Assembly: GCF_016767175.1 (NCBI RefSeq)
Contig: NZ_CP068564.1
Location: forward strand, 558,001 to 622,000
DNA length: 64,000 bases
Reading direction: 5' to 3'
Origin: Keratinibaculum paraultunense
GTDB taxonomy: Bacteria; Bacillota; Clostridia; Tissierellales; Tepidimicrobiaceae
Below the pieces are notes generated by a model. It saw only the letters and a list, made by a program, of their open reading frames with translations. It was not told the DNA's origin and ran no database searches. The position numbers and the translations under genes were made by a program. Positions 1 to 8,498 of the stretch are shown here, piece by piece (the stretch's first letter is position 1; every line of letters begins with the position of its first letter).

Positions 1-48
1 TAAATATTTTTCATGTTCTGTAGATATTTGATTATTAGACATGGACAT
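1..48 (-). CDS. ABC transporter permease, N-terminal fragment
   Basis: Only the first residues are in the window (a short hydrophilic lead containing STEHEKYL) before the sequence runs off the edge. An AAGGAG Shine-Dalgarno sits 11 bases after the stop of the neighbouring ABC ATPase. Two in-frame ATG codons (46-48 and 40-42) could start it. Permeases of the nitrate/sulfonate/thiamine-precursor import family often carry such a charged N-terminus ahead of the membrane helices. The permease assignment is inferred from position right after an ATPase of that family; no transmembrane segment is visible. Confidence 0.45.
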   Translation of the reverse strand, partial: MSMSNNQISTEHEKYL

Positions 49-58
49 CCAGCTCCTT

Positions 59-814
59 CTATATTTTGTTGAAATAATATCTAAACTCGGGAGCTTCACG
101 ACTCTTTAGTGGAGTTCTTATTCCTTCAGGACAAGTTAGATTTATTTCTATGATATCTTTGATAGTGGCGGGTCTATTTGTAAGTATTACTATTCTATCA
201 GAAAGGGATATGGCTTCAGATATATCATGGGTAACTAATAGAGCAGTTTTCTTTTCTTTTTTTAAAATTATTCCAATTTCATCAGCAATAGCTAATCTTG
301 TTTGATAATCTAGGGCAGAGAAAGGTTCATCTAGTAAAAGTAAATTTGGTTTGATCATTAATGTTCTAATAAGAGCTGCTTTTTGTCTCATTCCTCCTGA
401 GAGCTGTCTTGGATACATATCTTTAAATTCCCCTAATCCATAGCTCTCCAATAATTTTTCTGCTTCTTTATATAAATTTTTATCTATTTTCTTTCTAATT
501 TCTAATCCTAATACTACATTTTGAAGAATAGTTCTCCACTCAAATAGATGATCTTTTTGAAACATATATCCAATATCCTCAGAAGGTTTTGTTACTATTT
601 TTCCATTAACTAATACTTCTCCAGTTGTAGGAGTTATTAGACCAGCAATTATAGATAAAAGTGTAGATTTACCGCACCCGCTTGGTCCTACAATCCCAAC
701 TATTTCGCTTTCATAAACCTTAAAGTCTATATTTTCTAAAGCTTTTGTTTCACCATTTAATGTATGATATGTCATTCCTATATTTTTAATTTCAACGATT
801 GTTTTTTTCCCCAT
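59..814 (-). CDS. ABC transporter ATP-binding protein (nitrate/sulfonate/HMP type)
   Basis: Cytoplasmic ATPase that powers a membrane importer. Walker A GPSGCGKST is at about residues 43-51, the signature LSGGMRQK follows in the second half, then Walker B LLLLDEPFSALD and the H-loop LLVTHD. The sequence style resembles the SsuB/TauB/ThiZ group (substrates: sulfonates, nitrate, or the thiamine precursor hydroxymethylpyrimidine). An upstream in-frame extension exists, but the AAGGAGG Shine-Dalgarno lies just before the ATG at 812-814 (MGKKTIVEIK), so that start was chosen. The next gene, probably the permease, follows with its own ribosome binding site. The substrate cannot be told from this protein alone. 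Confidence 0.85.
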   Translation of the reverse strand: MGKKTIVEIKNIGMTYHTLNGETKALENIDFKVYESEIVGIVGPSGCGKSTLLSIIAGLITPTTGEVLVNGKIVTKPSEDIGYMFQKDHLFEWRTILQNVVLGLEIRKKIDKNLYKEAEKLLESYGLGEFKDMYPRQLSGGMRQKAALIRTLMIKPNLLLLDEPFSALDYQTRLAIADEIGIILKKEKKTALLVTHDISEAISLSDRIVILTNRPATIKDIIEINLTCPEGIRTPLKSREAPEFRYYFNKI

Positions 815-848
815 ACAAATTCCTCCTTGTAAGGACATATGATACTTT

Positions 849-877
849 ATAATATTCATTAGAAGATTTTATGTGAA
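849..877 (-). promoter_or_regulatory. Sigma-A type promoter for the ABC ATPase
   Basis: Read on the minus strand: TTCACA at 877-872, a 17-base spacer, then TATTAT at 854-849, about 35 bases before the chosen ATG. Spacing is ideal; the match is by eye. Confidence 0.5.
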
Positions 878-954
878 TATTGATTAGATGTTAAATGGTA
901 AATTTCAATATAAGTGTTATAATATAAAAGTCAAGAAAAGAGGGAGGTATAAAA

Positions 955-1521
955 TTGCATCAATATAGAGGGAAACTAATAGTACATACAGGTTCTATGT
1001 TTTCAGGAAAGACGTCTAGTTTAGAACGAGATTTAAAAAGGTTTAAAATAGCAAAATATAAAACTATAGCGTTTAAGCCAGCTATTGATAACAGGTATAA
1101 TAAGAATGAAATAGTAACTCACGATTTAACTTATATGAACGCTATTTTAGTCAAGAATATAGACGATATAATTGAATATTCTAAGGAATTGAAGCCGGAT
1201 GTAATAGGGATTGATGAGATACAATTTTTAGGAGGGTCTGTAGATAAAATAATTGAAGGAATAAATGGGTTTTTAAAGAAGAATTTAACTGTTATAGTAG
1301 CAGGATTAGATATGGATTTTACAGGTAAGCCTTTTGAAGTAATTAAAGAACTAATGCCAATAGCAGATTATTTATATAAGCATCATGCCGTATGCGTAAG
1401 ATGTGGGGCAGATGCGTGGGTTAGCAACAGAAAATCCAAAGATAAAGAAAGAATCAAGATTGGTGCTTCTGATGAGTATGAACCTTTATGTAGGATGTGT
1501 TTTTTAAAAGAAAAAAGATAG
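955..1521 (+). CDS. tdk: Thymidine kinase (TK1 type)
   Basis: Phosphorylates thymidine to dTMP in the pyrimidine salvage pathway. The P-loop GSMFSGKT is at residues 13-20, a GIDEIQFL Walker-B-like segment sits in the middle, and two CxxC pairs (CVRCGADAW and CRMCF) form the zinc-binding lasso domain typical of type II thymidine kinases. At 188 residues it is full length. The start is TTG at 955, supported by AGGGAGG at 941-947 with normal spacing. An extended -10 (TGTTATAAT, 915-923) lies just upstream. It is transcribed divergently from the ABC ATPase. Confidence 0.93.
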   Translation: MHQYRGKLIVHTGSMFSGKTSSLERDLKRFKIAKYKTIAFKPAIDNRYNKNEIVTHDLTYMNAILVKNIDDIIEYSKELKPDVIGIDEIQFLGGSVDKIIEGINGFLKKNLTVIVAGLDMDFTGKPFEVIKELMPIADYLYKHHAVCVRCGADAWVSNRKSKDKERIKIGASDEYEPLCRMCFLKEKR

Positions 1522-1550
1522 ATTGAGGTAGAACTACTATAAAAAATAAT

Positions 1551-1579
1551 TTGATTAATTTAAGATGATAGTATATAAT
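1551..1579 (+). promoter_or_regulatory. Promoter for the folT riboswitch leader
   Basis: TTGATT at 1551-1556, a 17-base spacer and a perfect TATAAT at 1574-1579. It lies about 75 bases upstream of the tetrahydrofolate aptamer. Confidence 0.6.
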
Positions 1580-1651
1580 GTAGCTTGAATAGATTAATAA
1601 AGTAGGCATATAGATGCTGATTTATAATTTATTTAAAATAAAAAGTTAATA

Positions 1652-1806
1652 ATGACAGAGTAGATAATATGCGTTAAGTGTCAAAGGATGGAACGTAGCC
1701 TTTGAACGAAAAGTGTATACTTGCGACATATTATCGCGTTCGCTGTCACTTCAGTAAATATCTTCTTTCTGATGTGACACTCTGTCATATTATCTAGAAA
1801 GGAGAT
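1652..1806 (+). promoter_or_regulatory. Tetrahydrofolate (THF) riboswitch and expression platform
   Basis: The aptamer spans about 1654-1747. GACAG (1654-1658) pairs with CTGTC (1743-1747) as P1; GATAATATG (1663-1671) pairs with CATATTATC (1727-1735) as P2; TCAAAGG (1681-1687) pairs with CCTTTGA (1699-1705) as P3. The sequence between P2 and P3 (GCGTTAAGTG) matches the conserved THF-I core. Downstream, TGTCAC (1744-1749) can instead pair with GTGACA (1774-1779), which would break P1. A second copy of CATATTATC (1786-1794) lies just before the AAAGGAG Shine-Dalgarno (1798-1804). The next gene is a folate-type transporter, which fits. Class assignment rests on known folT RNA motifs. Confidence 0.88.
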
Positions 1807-1812
1807 ATTTTT

Positions 1813-2340
1813 ATGAAAAAATTAGATGCTAAAACTATAGTTATTTCAGGTTTTCTGATAGCATTAAATATAGTGCTGTCAAGGATAGTTAATATTCCAG
1901 GTATTATAAATTTTGGCGGATTTCCTATTATATTTGGGGGAATAGTGTTTGGACCTGTTGTTGGAGGAATAGTAGGTGCAGTTGGTGATGTACTTAGTCA
2001 CATTCTTAGACCTATGGGACCTTTTATGCCACATTTTACACTGACTTCAGCACTTACAGGAATAATACCAGGGATATTGACAAAAATTTTAAAAAATGAT
2101 TTACAGAAACCTAGATTATGGAAAATATTTGTATCTATACTTGTGGGACAGGTAACTACAACAGTTTTGATGGTTCCATATTTTAGGAAGATTCTTTTTG
2201 GACATCCATTTGTTATAACTATGACAAAAGCAGCGATTAAGCAAGCTGTAAATATACCTGCATATTCTATAATTATAAAACTATTAGTAGAGGCATTAAA
2301 CAGGGCAGGAGTGTTAGAAGAAACTAAAGCAAAAGCATAA
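1813..2340 (+). CDS. folT: ECF transporter S component, folate family (FolT)
   Basis: Substrate-binding membrane subunit of an energy-coupling factor importer, expected to bind folate and to need the shared EcfA/A'/T module encoded elsewhere. The 175-residue protein is hydrophobic with about six predicted helices. It contains the family motifs NFGGFPIIFGGIVFGPVVGG and the GDVLSHI-P segment seen in FolT-type S components. Start ATG at 1813 follows AAAGGAG at 1798. It stands alone behind the THF riboswitch, and the regulator strongly supports folate as substrate. Confidence 0.88.
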   Translation: MKKLDAKTIVISGFLIALNIVLSRIVNIPGIINFGGFPIIFGGIVFGPVVGGIVGAVGDVLSHILRPMGPFMPHFTLTSALTGIIPGILTKILKNDLQKPRLWKIFVSILVGQVTTTVLMVPYFRKILFGHPFVITMTKAAIKQAVNIPAYSIIIKLLVEALNRAGVLEETKAKA

Positions 2341-2426
2341 GTTAAAAAAGAAATGTTTATGTAGCTTAATAAAAAGGAGCTGTTGAGAAACAACTTTTAA
2401 CCCTTCAGACTTAAAACAAAGTAAAT

Positions 2427-2468
2427 GTGCTTAGAAATTAACTTTTTTATAAATAAATTTCTAAGCAC
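2427..2468. terminator. Bidirectional hairpin between folT and the DUF4097 remnant
   Basis: Perfect 13-bp stem: GTGCTTAGAAATT (2427-2439) with AATTTCTAAGCAC (2456-2468). Flanking T/A-rich sequence on both sides suits termination of the converging transcripts. It overlaps the end of the minus-strand remnant. Confidence 0.6.
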
Positions 2469-2860
2469 TGTTTATTATTAAATAATTTAACATTCCAAAA
2501 TGTTTCGCTAGAGGTAATTATATCCATATTGTCTTTAAAGTCTATGGGAACATATATGTCAAATTTTAAATTGGAACTATATACTTTGTGAGATTTCATT
2601 GTACTATTTTTTTCAGTAGTTATATAGAGTGTATTTCCATATTTTTTTGTTTTTAATTCTGGAATATAATTAGACTTTATATATCCATTATAGTGAATTT
2701 TTATATCTTTTCTTTTTTCGGGTATAATATTTACATCAATTAAAGAAGTTTCTATACTGATATTTTGGATTTTTTTAACAGTTTCAGTTTTTATTTCATT
2801 TACATTGTTTTTATCAAGCCCAATTTTAATTTCATCATCGTAATCAATTGCAGCTAAAAA
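2447..2860 (-). pseudogene. DUF4097-type beta-strand protein remnant, no start codon
   Basis: An open frame of about 137 codons on the minus strand begins at a stop just inside the end of rodA and has no usable start. It translates to a plausible protein rich in beta strands (for example ISIETSLIDVNIIPEKRKDI and LKFDIYVPIDFKDNMDI) that resembles the repeat found in DUF4097 surface proteins. The normal N-terminal membrane or signal segment is absent, and the frame stops where more repeats would be expected. It is therefore called a remnant truncated at both ends. Family assignment is by pattern only. Confidence 0.55.
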
Positions 2861-3960
2861 TTAAGCCCATCTTTTTGAACTCCTACACTTAGAGAAATTC
2901 CAATGCATATCAAATTAATTAATTGAAATGTTCCTCCATAACTCATGAAGGGTAAGGGAATACCAGTTATAGGCATAAGACCTATTGTCATTCCAATATT
3001 TTCCCATATATGGATTAAAAACATAGCAGTAAAACCAGTTACCATCAAAGAACCAAAAGTATCTTTACTATTTTTAGCAATTATAATAAGTCGAAACAAC
3101 ATTATAAAATATAGTAGTATTAGTATTAATCCGCCAATTAGTCCTAATTCTTCACCAACTACTGCAAATATGAAATCCGTTTGTTTTTCTGGAAGATAGT
3201 TGTATTGGGTTTGAGTGCCTTGAAATAGACCTCTGCCAAATACTTTTCCTGATCCTACTGCAATTTTTGATTGTAAAGCTTGATAGTTTGTTCCAGAAGG
3301 ATCTTTTTCTGGATCTAAAAAGGAAAATATCCTGTTTTTTTGATATGGTTTTAGTGAGAACCATATTAACGGTAGAGATATAATGCCAATTAAAAAAGCA
3401 TATCCTATATATTTCCAATCTATACCTGCAGCAAATAACATAGCTACTATAAAAAAGACAAATACCAGTGCAGTACCTAAGTCAGGTTGTTTGGCTATTA
3501 ATAATATAGGGATTCCAGCTAATATAAGTATTTTAAATAAAGTTGGTAGATGATTGATTTCATTTTTATTTTTGTCAATGTATTTGGCTAAAAATATGAT
3601 TATTCCAATTTTTGCAATTTCAGCAGGTTGAAATACAAAACCACCGATGTTTAACCAGGAGTTAGATCCCCATTGTTCTTCACCAATTCCAAATAGGGCT
3701 ACTGCAACAAGTAATCCAACAGATACTATATAAATGGGAATATAAAACTTCCCTATTAGTTCAAAATCAAGTAAAACCAAAAATGCTATAGCTATAAAAC
3801 CTAATAATGTAGATAGAGCTTGTACTTTTATATAGCGATTGGTTTCAAAGCTTAAAGTGGCAGATTTTATCATTATAATGCCATAAACACATAGCAATAA
3901 TGCGGTTATAAATAATGTGAAATCAAATTTTTTAAAGGATTTCTTTTTAAGATTAAACAT
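2854..3960 (-). CDS. rodA: Peptidoglycan glycosyltransferase RodA/FtsW (SEDS family)
   Basis: Integral membrane enzyme that polymerises lipid II glycan strands during cell elongation. The 368-residue protein has about ten hydrophobic segments. SEDS signatures are present: SWLNIGGFVFQPAEIAKI near residue 105, the extracellular loop DPEKDPSGTNYQALQSKIAVGSG, and the C-terminal NIGMTIGLMPITGIPLPFMSYGG. Start ATG at 3958-3960 follows AAAAGGAG. It is transcribed divergently from nfo. The elongation role (RodA rather than FtsW or SpoVE) is inferred from overall likeness. Confidence 0.88.
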   Translation of the reverse strand: MFNLKKKSFKKFDFTLFITALLLCVYGIIMIKSATLSFETNRYIKVQALSTLLGFIAIAFLVLLDFELIGKFYIPIYIVSVGLLVAVALFGIGEEQWGSNSWLNIGGFVFQPAEIAKIGIIIFLAKYIDKNKNEINHLPTLFKILILAGIPILLIAKQPDLGTALVFVFFIVAMLFAAGIDWKYIGYAFLIGIISLPLIWFSLKPYQKNRIFSFLDPEKDPSGTNYQALQSKIAVGSGKVFGRGLFQGTQTQYNYLPEKQTDFIFAVVGEELGLIGGLILILLYFIMLFRLIIIAKNSKDTFGSLMVTGFTAMFLIHIWENIGMTIGLMPITGIPLPFMSYGGTFQLINLICIGISLSVGVQKDGLNF

Positions 3961-4082
3961 GACATATACTCCTTTTTATAGTATTATATTTAAATATAGT
4001 TATTATAAATCGAAATGTATACATTTATATGATATCATATTAGGTGCAATATTGTATATATTTTTTTGGAGAGGGTGGTTAA

Positions 4083-4916
4083 ATGTATATTGGATGCCAT
4101 TTAAGTATTGCAAAGGGATATGAAAATGCAGCAAAAGTAGCTTTGGATATAGGTGCTAATGTTTTTCAATTTTTTAGTAGGAATCCAAGGGGTTCATCTT
4201 CAAAAGATTTAGATATAGAAGATGTAGATAATATGAATAAAATACTAGAAAAGAATAATTTTGGTCCATTATTGGCTCATGCCCCTTATATTATAAATTT
4301 AGCTTCCTACAAGCCTAATATATACGGAATGGCAAAGGGAATAATGAAAGAGGATTATCAAAGGTTAAATGAATTGTCTATCCCTTATTTTACTTTTCAT
4401 CCAGGAAATCACGTGGGGAAAGGAACGGAATATGGGATTGAAAGGATTGCTGAAGCTTTAAATGAAATAATTACAGGTGAGGAAACTACTATGTTATTAC
4501 TTGAAACTATGGCTGGACAAGGGACAGAGATAGGGAAGACTTTTGAAGAACTTAAAGCTATCATGGACAGAGTAGAGCATAGTGAATTAATAGGAGTTTG
4601 TTTTGACACTTGCCATACTCATGCTGCAGGATATGATATAGTAAATGATTTAGATGGAGTTTTGGAGGAATTTGATAGGATTATAGGTATTGATAAATTA
4701 AAGGCTATACATTTAAATGATAATAAAATGGAATTTGGTAGTCAAAAAGATAGGCATGCTAAAATAGGAGAGGGAACCATTGGATTAGAAGCTATAAAAA
4801 ACATAATAAAGCATCCTATATTAAGAGATATTCCATTTTATCTGGAAACTCCTAATGAACTAGAAGGTTATAGAAAAGAAATAGAATTGTTAAAAGAATT
4901 AGTTACCATAAATTAG
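4083..4916 (+). CDS. nfo: Deoxyribonuclease IV (AP endonuclease, Nfo)
   Basis: Zinc-dependent endonuclease that nicks DNA at abasic sites in base excision repair. Visible family landmarks are HLSIAKG near the N-terminus, LLAHAPYIINLAS, FHPGNH, LLLETMAGQG, GVCFDTCHTHAAGYD, IHLNDNK and the closing FYLETPNE, which supply the metal-binding His, Glu and Asp residues. Length of 277 residues is normal. Start ATG at 4083 follows GGAGAGGG. Its last 14 bases overlap the end of the convergent PP-loop gene. Confidence 0.93.
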   Translation: MYIGCHLSIAKGYENAAKVALDIGANVFQFFSRNPRGSSSKDLDIEDVDNMNKILEKNNFGPLLAHAPYIINLASYKPNIYGMAKGIMKEDYQRLNELSIPYFTFHPGNHVGKGTEYGIERIAEALNEIITGEETTMLLLETMAGQGTEIGKTFEELKAIMDRVEHSELIGVCFDTCHTHAAGYDIVNDLDGVLEEFDRIIGIDKLKAIHLNDNKMEFGSQKDRHAKIGEGTIGLEAIKNIIKHPILRDIPFYLETPNELEGYRKEIELLKELVTIN

Positions 4917-5607
4917 ATTTTTCAATGGCTTTTAATGTTTTTTCTTCAAAATCAGGATAATTCTTTTTTATATTTTTTATTAATATTGCTATTTCTTTTC
5001 TTTTGTTTTTTTCAGCATAAGGGCAATAATTATTAATTCCTAGAGGAAGATTTTCATCTATTACAACTTTTTTGATTATTTCTTCTTTTACATATATCAA
5101 AGGTCTAATTAGATATAGATTATGTTCTTTATTATAGGAATTAGGCTTAAAGGTATGAAATTGTCCTGTATATATTATATTTAATAAAAATGTATTTACA
5201 ACATCAGTCATATGATGACCGTAGGCAATTTTATTAAATCCTTTTTCTTTTGAAACTCTAGCAATAATACCTCTTTTTATCTTAGAACATATATAACAGG
5301 GATTTCTTTCTTTAAATATATTGCCCTTGATATTTATATTTTCATATATATAAGGAATATTTATATAGTTTAGATAGTTTTTTACTTTTTCCATATTTGC
5401 ATTTATACCAATATCTATATGAATTCCTGTTATATTAAAGTCTAAGTAGGAATTTTTTCGTAATAGGTCTAATGCATATATTAAGAATATGCTGTCTTTT
5501 CCTCCAGAAAGACCAACTAATATATTATCTTCATTTTCGATAAGATTATATTTGTCAACTGCTTTTCTTATGTTGTTTAGAAATAATTTATTGTACCATT
5601 TTTTCAT
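4903..5607 (-). CDS. TtcA-like PP-loop tRNA-thiolation ATPase
   Basis: Member of the PP-loop ATP pyrophosphatase family. LVGLSGGKDSIFLIYALD at about residues 31-48 is the PP-loop. The central CYICSKIKRG (CxxC) and the later Cys in INNYCPYAE fit the cysteine pattern of TtcA proteins, which hold an iron-sulfur cluster and 2-thiolate tRNA cytidine 32. At 234 residues it is shorter than E. coli TtcA, as many clostridial homologues are. The exact tRNA position modified is not shown by the sequence. Confidence 0.75.
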   Translation of the reverse strand: MKKWYNKLFLNNIRKAVDKYNLIENEDNILVGLSGGKDSIFLIYALDLLRKNSYLDFNITGIHIDIGINANMEKVKNYLNYINIPYIYENINIKGNIFKERNPCYICSKIKRGIIARVSKEKGFNKIAYGHHMTDVVNTFLLNIIYTGQFHTFKPNSYNKEHNLYLIRPLIYVKEEIIKKVVIDENLPLGINNYCPYAEKNKRKEIAILIKNIKKNYPDFEEKTLKAIEKSNLW

Positions 5608-5743
5608 ATTTAAAATTCTCCTTGTATTAACAACATATTTGGCATTTAATGTGGTAGAATAATCTCATGTTTAGTTTACTAAGATAATGTGTGCTTAGTC
5701 AAGTATAAATATATGAATTACTTTTTATAGATAGGGGATAATT

Positions 5744-6868
5744 ATGAATTTAAAACAATTTATAATAGATAAGGCAAAAGAATTGAATATAGACCTTATT
5801 GGTTTTACTGATTGTGAGCCTTTAGATGATCTAAAAGATTATTTAATTATGAGGAAATTGAAAAACATGGAGATAGAATTTGAGGAAAAAGATATAGAAA
5901 AGAGGATTAATCCTAAATTAATTTTGCCTAGTTGTAAAACTATAATAGTAATAGCCATGTCCTATAATAATGATTTTAATTATGTTTCAGAGTATGAATT
6001 AAAAGGGAAAGTATCAAGGTCTTCTTGGGGATTGGATTACCACGTAGTATTAGAGGATAGGTTGGAAAAACTTATTATGGAAATTAAAAAAAATAAGGAA
6101 TTTAATTATAAATATTATGTAGATACAGGACCATTAATAGAGAGAGAGTTAGCTAGAAAGGCTGGTATAGGTTATTATGGGAAAAACTGTTCCATAATTA
6201 ATGATGAATATGGTTCTTTTATATTTATAGGTTATATACTTACGGACATTGATATACCTATAAATAGTCCTATTTTAGGGAGTAAATGTGGAGATTGTAA
6301 TTTATGTATTAAAGCATGTCCCACAGGAGCGTTGGAAAGACCATTTCGATTTAATCCTAAAAAATGTATATCTTATTTAACTCAGACTAAAATGGATATA
6401 CCTTATGAATTAAGAGAAAAAATGGGTACTAGTATATATGGGTGTGATATTTGTCAATTAGCTTGTCCTAAAAATAAAGGAGTTAAAAAACCCAATCACA
6501 AAGAATTTTTGCCTAATAAAGGCTATATAGATATAAAAGAATTGCTTTCCATGTCCAATAGGGAATTTAAAAAGGAATATGGTTCTATGGCAGGAGCTTG
6601 GAGAGGGAAAAATATTTTAAAAAGGAATGCTATTATTGCTTTAGGAAATATTAAAAATAAGAATACTTTAGATTTATTAATACCTCTATTAGAGGATGCT
6701 AGTCCTATGATTAGAGAATATGTTGCTTGGGCTATATTAAATATAGATTTTGAATTTGGTAGAGAATTAGTAGAGAAACAGCTTAAAAAAGAGGAAAATC
6801 AATTGATGAAGAGGAAGATGGAAAATATATTGAATTATTATTTGACGAGGATAGACAATAATTATTAA
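5744..6868 (+). CDS. queG: Epoxyqueuosine reductase QueG
   Basis: Cobalamin and Fe-S dependent enzyme for the last step of queuosine synthesis in tRNA. The N-terminal half carries the catalytic B12-binding region with RSSWGLDYHVVLEDRL. It is followed by two 4Fe-4S motifs, CGDCNLCIKACPTGAL and the CGCDICQLACPKN-like segment (GCDICQLACPKN). A C-terminal HEAT-like tail (NAIIALGNIKN, ASPMIREYVAWAILNI) completes the family architecture. 374 residues is full length. A B12 uptake operon lies at 13-16 kb. Confidence 0.92.
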   Translation: MNLKQFIIDKAKELNIDLIGFTDCEPLDDLKDYLIMRKLKNMEIEFEEKDIEKRINPKLILPSCKTIIVIAMSYNNDFNYVSEYELKGKVSRSSWGLDYHVVLEDRLEKLIMEIKKNKEFNYKYYVDTGPLIERELARKAGIGYYGKNCSIINDEYGSFIFIGYILTDIDIPINSPILGSKCGDCNLCIKACPTGALERPFRFNPKKCISYLTQTKMDIPYELREKMGTSIYGCDICQLACPKNKGVKKPNHKEFLPNKGYIDIKELLSMSNREFKKEYGSMAGAWRGKNILKRNAIIALGNIKNKNTLDLLIPLLEDASPMIREYVAWAILNIDFEFGRELVEKQLKKEENQLMKRKMENILNYYLTRIDNNY

Positions 6869-6931
6869 ATTTGTGTTATACTATAGTTATAAAAGTAAAG
6901 TTTAAATTTCTATTATATAGGAGGGAGATTT

Positions 6932-8122
6932 ATGAGCAATATTCATGAATTAGATTTTTTAAAAGAAAAGATTGAAGATCTTAAAAAAGAAGGTGTATAT
7001 AGGAAACTACCAGTACTAGAAGGTGGAAATGATGCAGAGGTAATATTAAATGGTAAAAAAGTAATCAACTTATCATCTAATAATTATCTTGGGTTTGCTA
7101 ATCATCCTAGATTAAAAAAAGGTGCAATAGAAGCAGTAGAAAAATATGGAGCTGGTGCAGGGGCTGTAAGAACTATAGTTGGGAATATGTCCATTCACGA
7201 AGAATTAGAAAAATTATTAGCTGAATTTAAAAGAGAAGAAGCAGTATTTATTTATCAATCAGGATTTAATTGTAATATAGGAACTATACAAGCTATAACA
7301 GAAAAAGGTGATTTAATAATTTCTGATGAATTAAATCATGCTTCCATAATTGACGGAACAAGGCTTAGTAAAGCGGATAAAGCTATATTTAGACATTCCG
7401 ATATGGATCATTTAGAACAAATACTTAAAGAAAATAGAGACAAATATAATAATGTATTGATTATCACAGATGGAGTATTTAGCATGGATGGTGACATTGC
7501 TAAATTACCAGAAATAGTGGAATTAGCTGAAAAATATGAAGCATTAACATATGTAGACGATGCTCATGGTTCAGGAGTATTAGGAGAAAGTGGTAGAGGA
7601 ACAGTAGATCATTTTGGATTACACGGAAGAGTTGACTTTTCTATAGGCACTTTGTCTAAAGCTATAGGAGTAGTAGGAGGCTATGTTGCAGGTTCCAAGG
7701 TTATGTACGAATGGTTAAGTCATAGAGCTAGACCAGTATTATTTAGTACAACTTTACCTCCAGCAGCAGCGGGAGCTATAATAGAGGCTATAAAAATGCT
7801 TATGGAAACCACAGAATATACTGATAGATTGTGGGACAATGCAAATTACTTTAAAGAGAAATTAGGAAAATTAGGATTTAACACAGGTAATAGTGAAACT
7901 CCAATTACTCCAGTTATAATTGGCGATGAAGCAAAGACTATGGAATTTAGTAGAAAATTATTAGAAAAAGGTGTATTTGTATCAGGAATAGTATTCCCAA
8001 CAGTACCTCGAGGAACAGGAAGAGTAAGATGTATGGTAACTGCTGCTCATACTAAAGAACAGTTAGATAGAGCAGTTGACATATTTGAACAAGTTGGTAA
8101 AGAAATGAATATTTTAAAATAA
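6932..8122 (+). CDS. kbl: Glycine C-acetyltransferase (2-amino-3-ketobutyrate CoA ligase)
   Basis: PLP enzyme of the alpha-oxoamine synthase family that interconverts glycine plus acetyl-CoA with 2-amino-3-ketobutyrate, linking threonine and glycine breakdown. Visible are [12 protein letters not shown], the [11 protein letters not shown] segment, [11 protein letters not shown] and the Schiff-base lysine at about residue 243 in [13 protein letters not shown]. 396 residues is normal. Start ATG at 6932 follows GGAGGGAG. It stands alone with its own terminator. Glycine supply fits the glycine reductase locus downstream. An 8-amino-7-oxononanoate synthase activity is a possible alternative within the same family. 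Confidence 0.88.
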   Translation: MSNIHELDFLKEKIEDLKKEGVYRKLPVLEGGNDAEVILNGKKVINLSSNNYLGFANHPRLKKGAIEAVEKYGAGAGAVRTIVGNMSIHEELEKLLAEFKREEAVFIYQSGFNCNIGTIQAITEKGDLIISDELNHASIIDGTRLSKADKAIFRHSDMDHLEQILKENRDKYNNVLIITDGVFSMDGDIAKLPEIVELAEKYEALTYVDDAHGSGVLGESGRGTVDHFGLHGRVDFSIGTLSKAIGVVGGYVAGSKVMYEWLSHRARPVLFSTTLPPAAAGAIIEAIKMLMETTEYTDRLWDNANYFKEKLGKLGFNTGNSETPITPVIIGDEAKTMEFSRKLLEKGVFVSGIVFPTVPRGTGRVRCMVTAAHTKEQLDRAVDIFEQVGKEMNILK

Positions 8123-8145
8123 AAGGGGCTCTAACCCCTTTTTTT
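8121..8145 (+). terminator. Rho-independent terminator after kbl
   Basis: AAGGGG (8123-8128) pairs with CCCCTT (8135-8140) around a short loop, directly followed by a run of T. Confidence 0.85.
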
Positions 8146-8205
8146 ATTTGACAAAATAGTCTAAAATGATAGTATGAGTTTAATATATTATTGAGGTGAT
8201 TTTAT

Positions 8206-8487
8206 ATGATAGTTGGTGTTTGTGCTTTAAAGTTAAAATTATATAGTTCAAATTCTTTAAAAGAGAAGAGACACATAACTAAGAGTATTATAGGAAGAAT
8301 CCAGTCTCGTTTTAATGTATCTATTGCAGAAATTGGATTGAATGATAATTGGCAAACCTCAATAATTGGTTTTAGTTGTGTTACCAATGATACTAAACAT
8401 GCTAACCAAATTATATCTAATGTAATAAAATTTATAGATGGAGATAGTAGAGTAGAAATAATTGATTATGATATTGAAATTATGTAG
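8206..8487 (+). CDS. DUF503 family protein (YlxP-like)
   Basis: Small protein of 93 residues matching the DUF503 family: MIVGVCALKLKLYSSNSLKEKR at the start (the SLKEKR motif is the family hallmark) and a conserved VSIAEIGLNDNWQ segment. Relatives such as B. subtilis YlxP lie in the infB/rbfA region, and a ribosome-related role has been suggested for them; function is not established. Here it heads a cluster with nth and an FtsA-like gene, 11 bases before nth. Confidence 0.85.
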   Translation: MIVGVCALKLKLYSSNSLKEKRHITKSIIGRIQSRFNVSIAEIGLNDNWQTSIIGFSCVTNDTKHANQIISNVIKFIDGDSRVEIIDYDIEIM

Positions 8488-8498
8488 GTGATATTTGT

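Noticed and set aside
1998-2393. 131-codon minus-strand frame over folT
   Set aside because: Antisense to a clear riboswitch-controlled transporter gene; no family resemblance.
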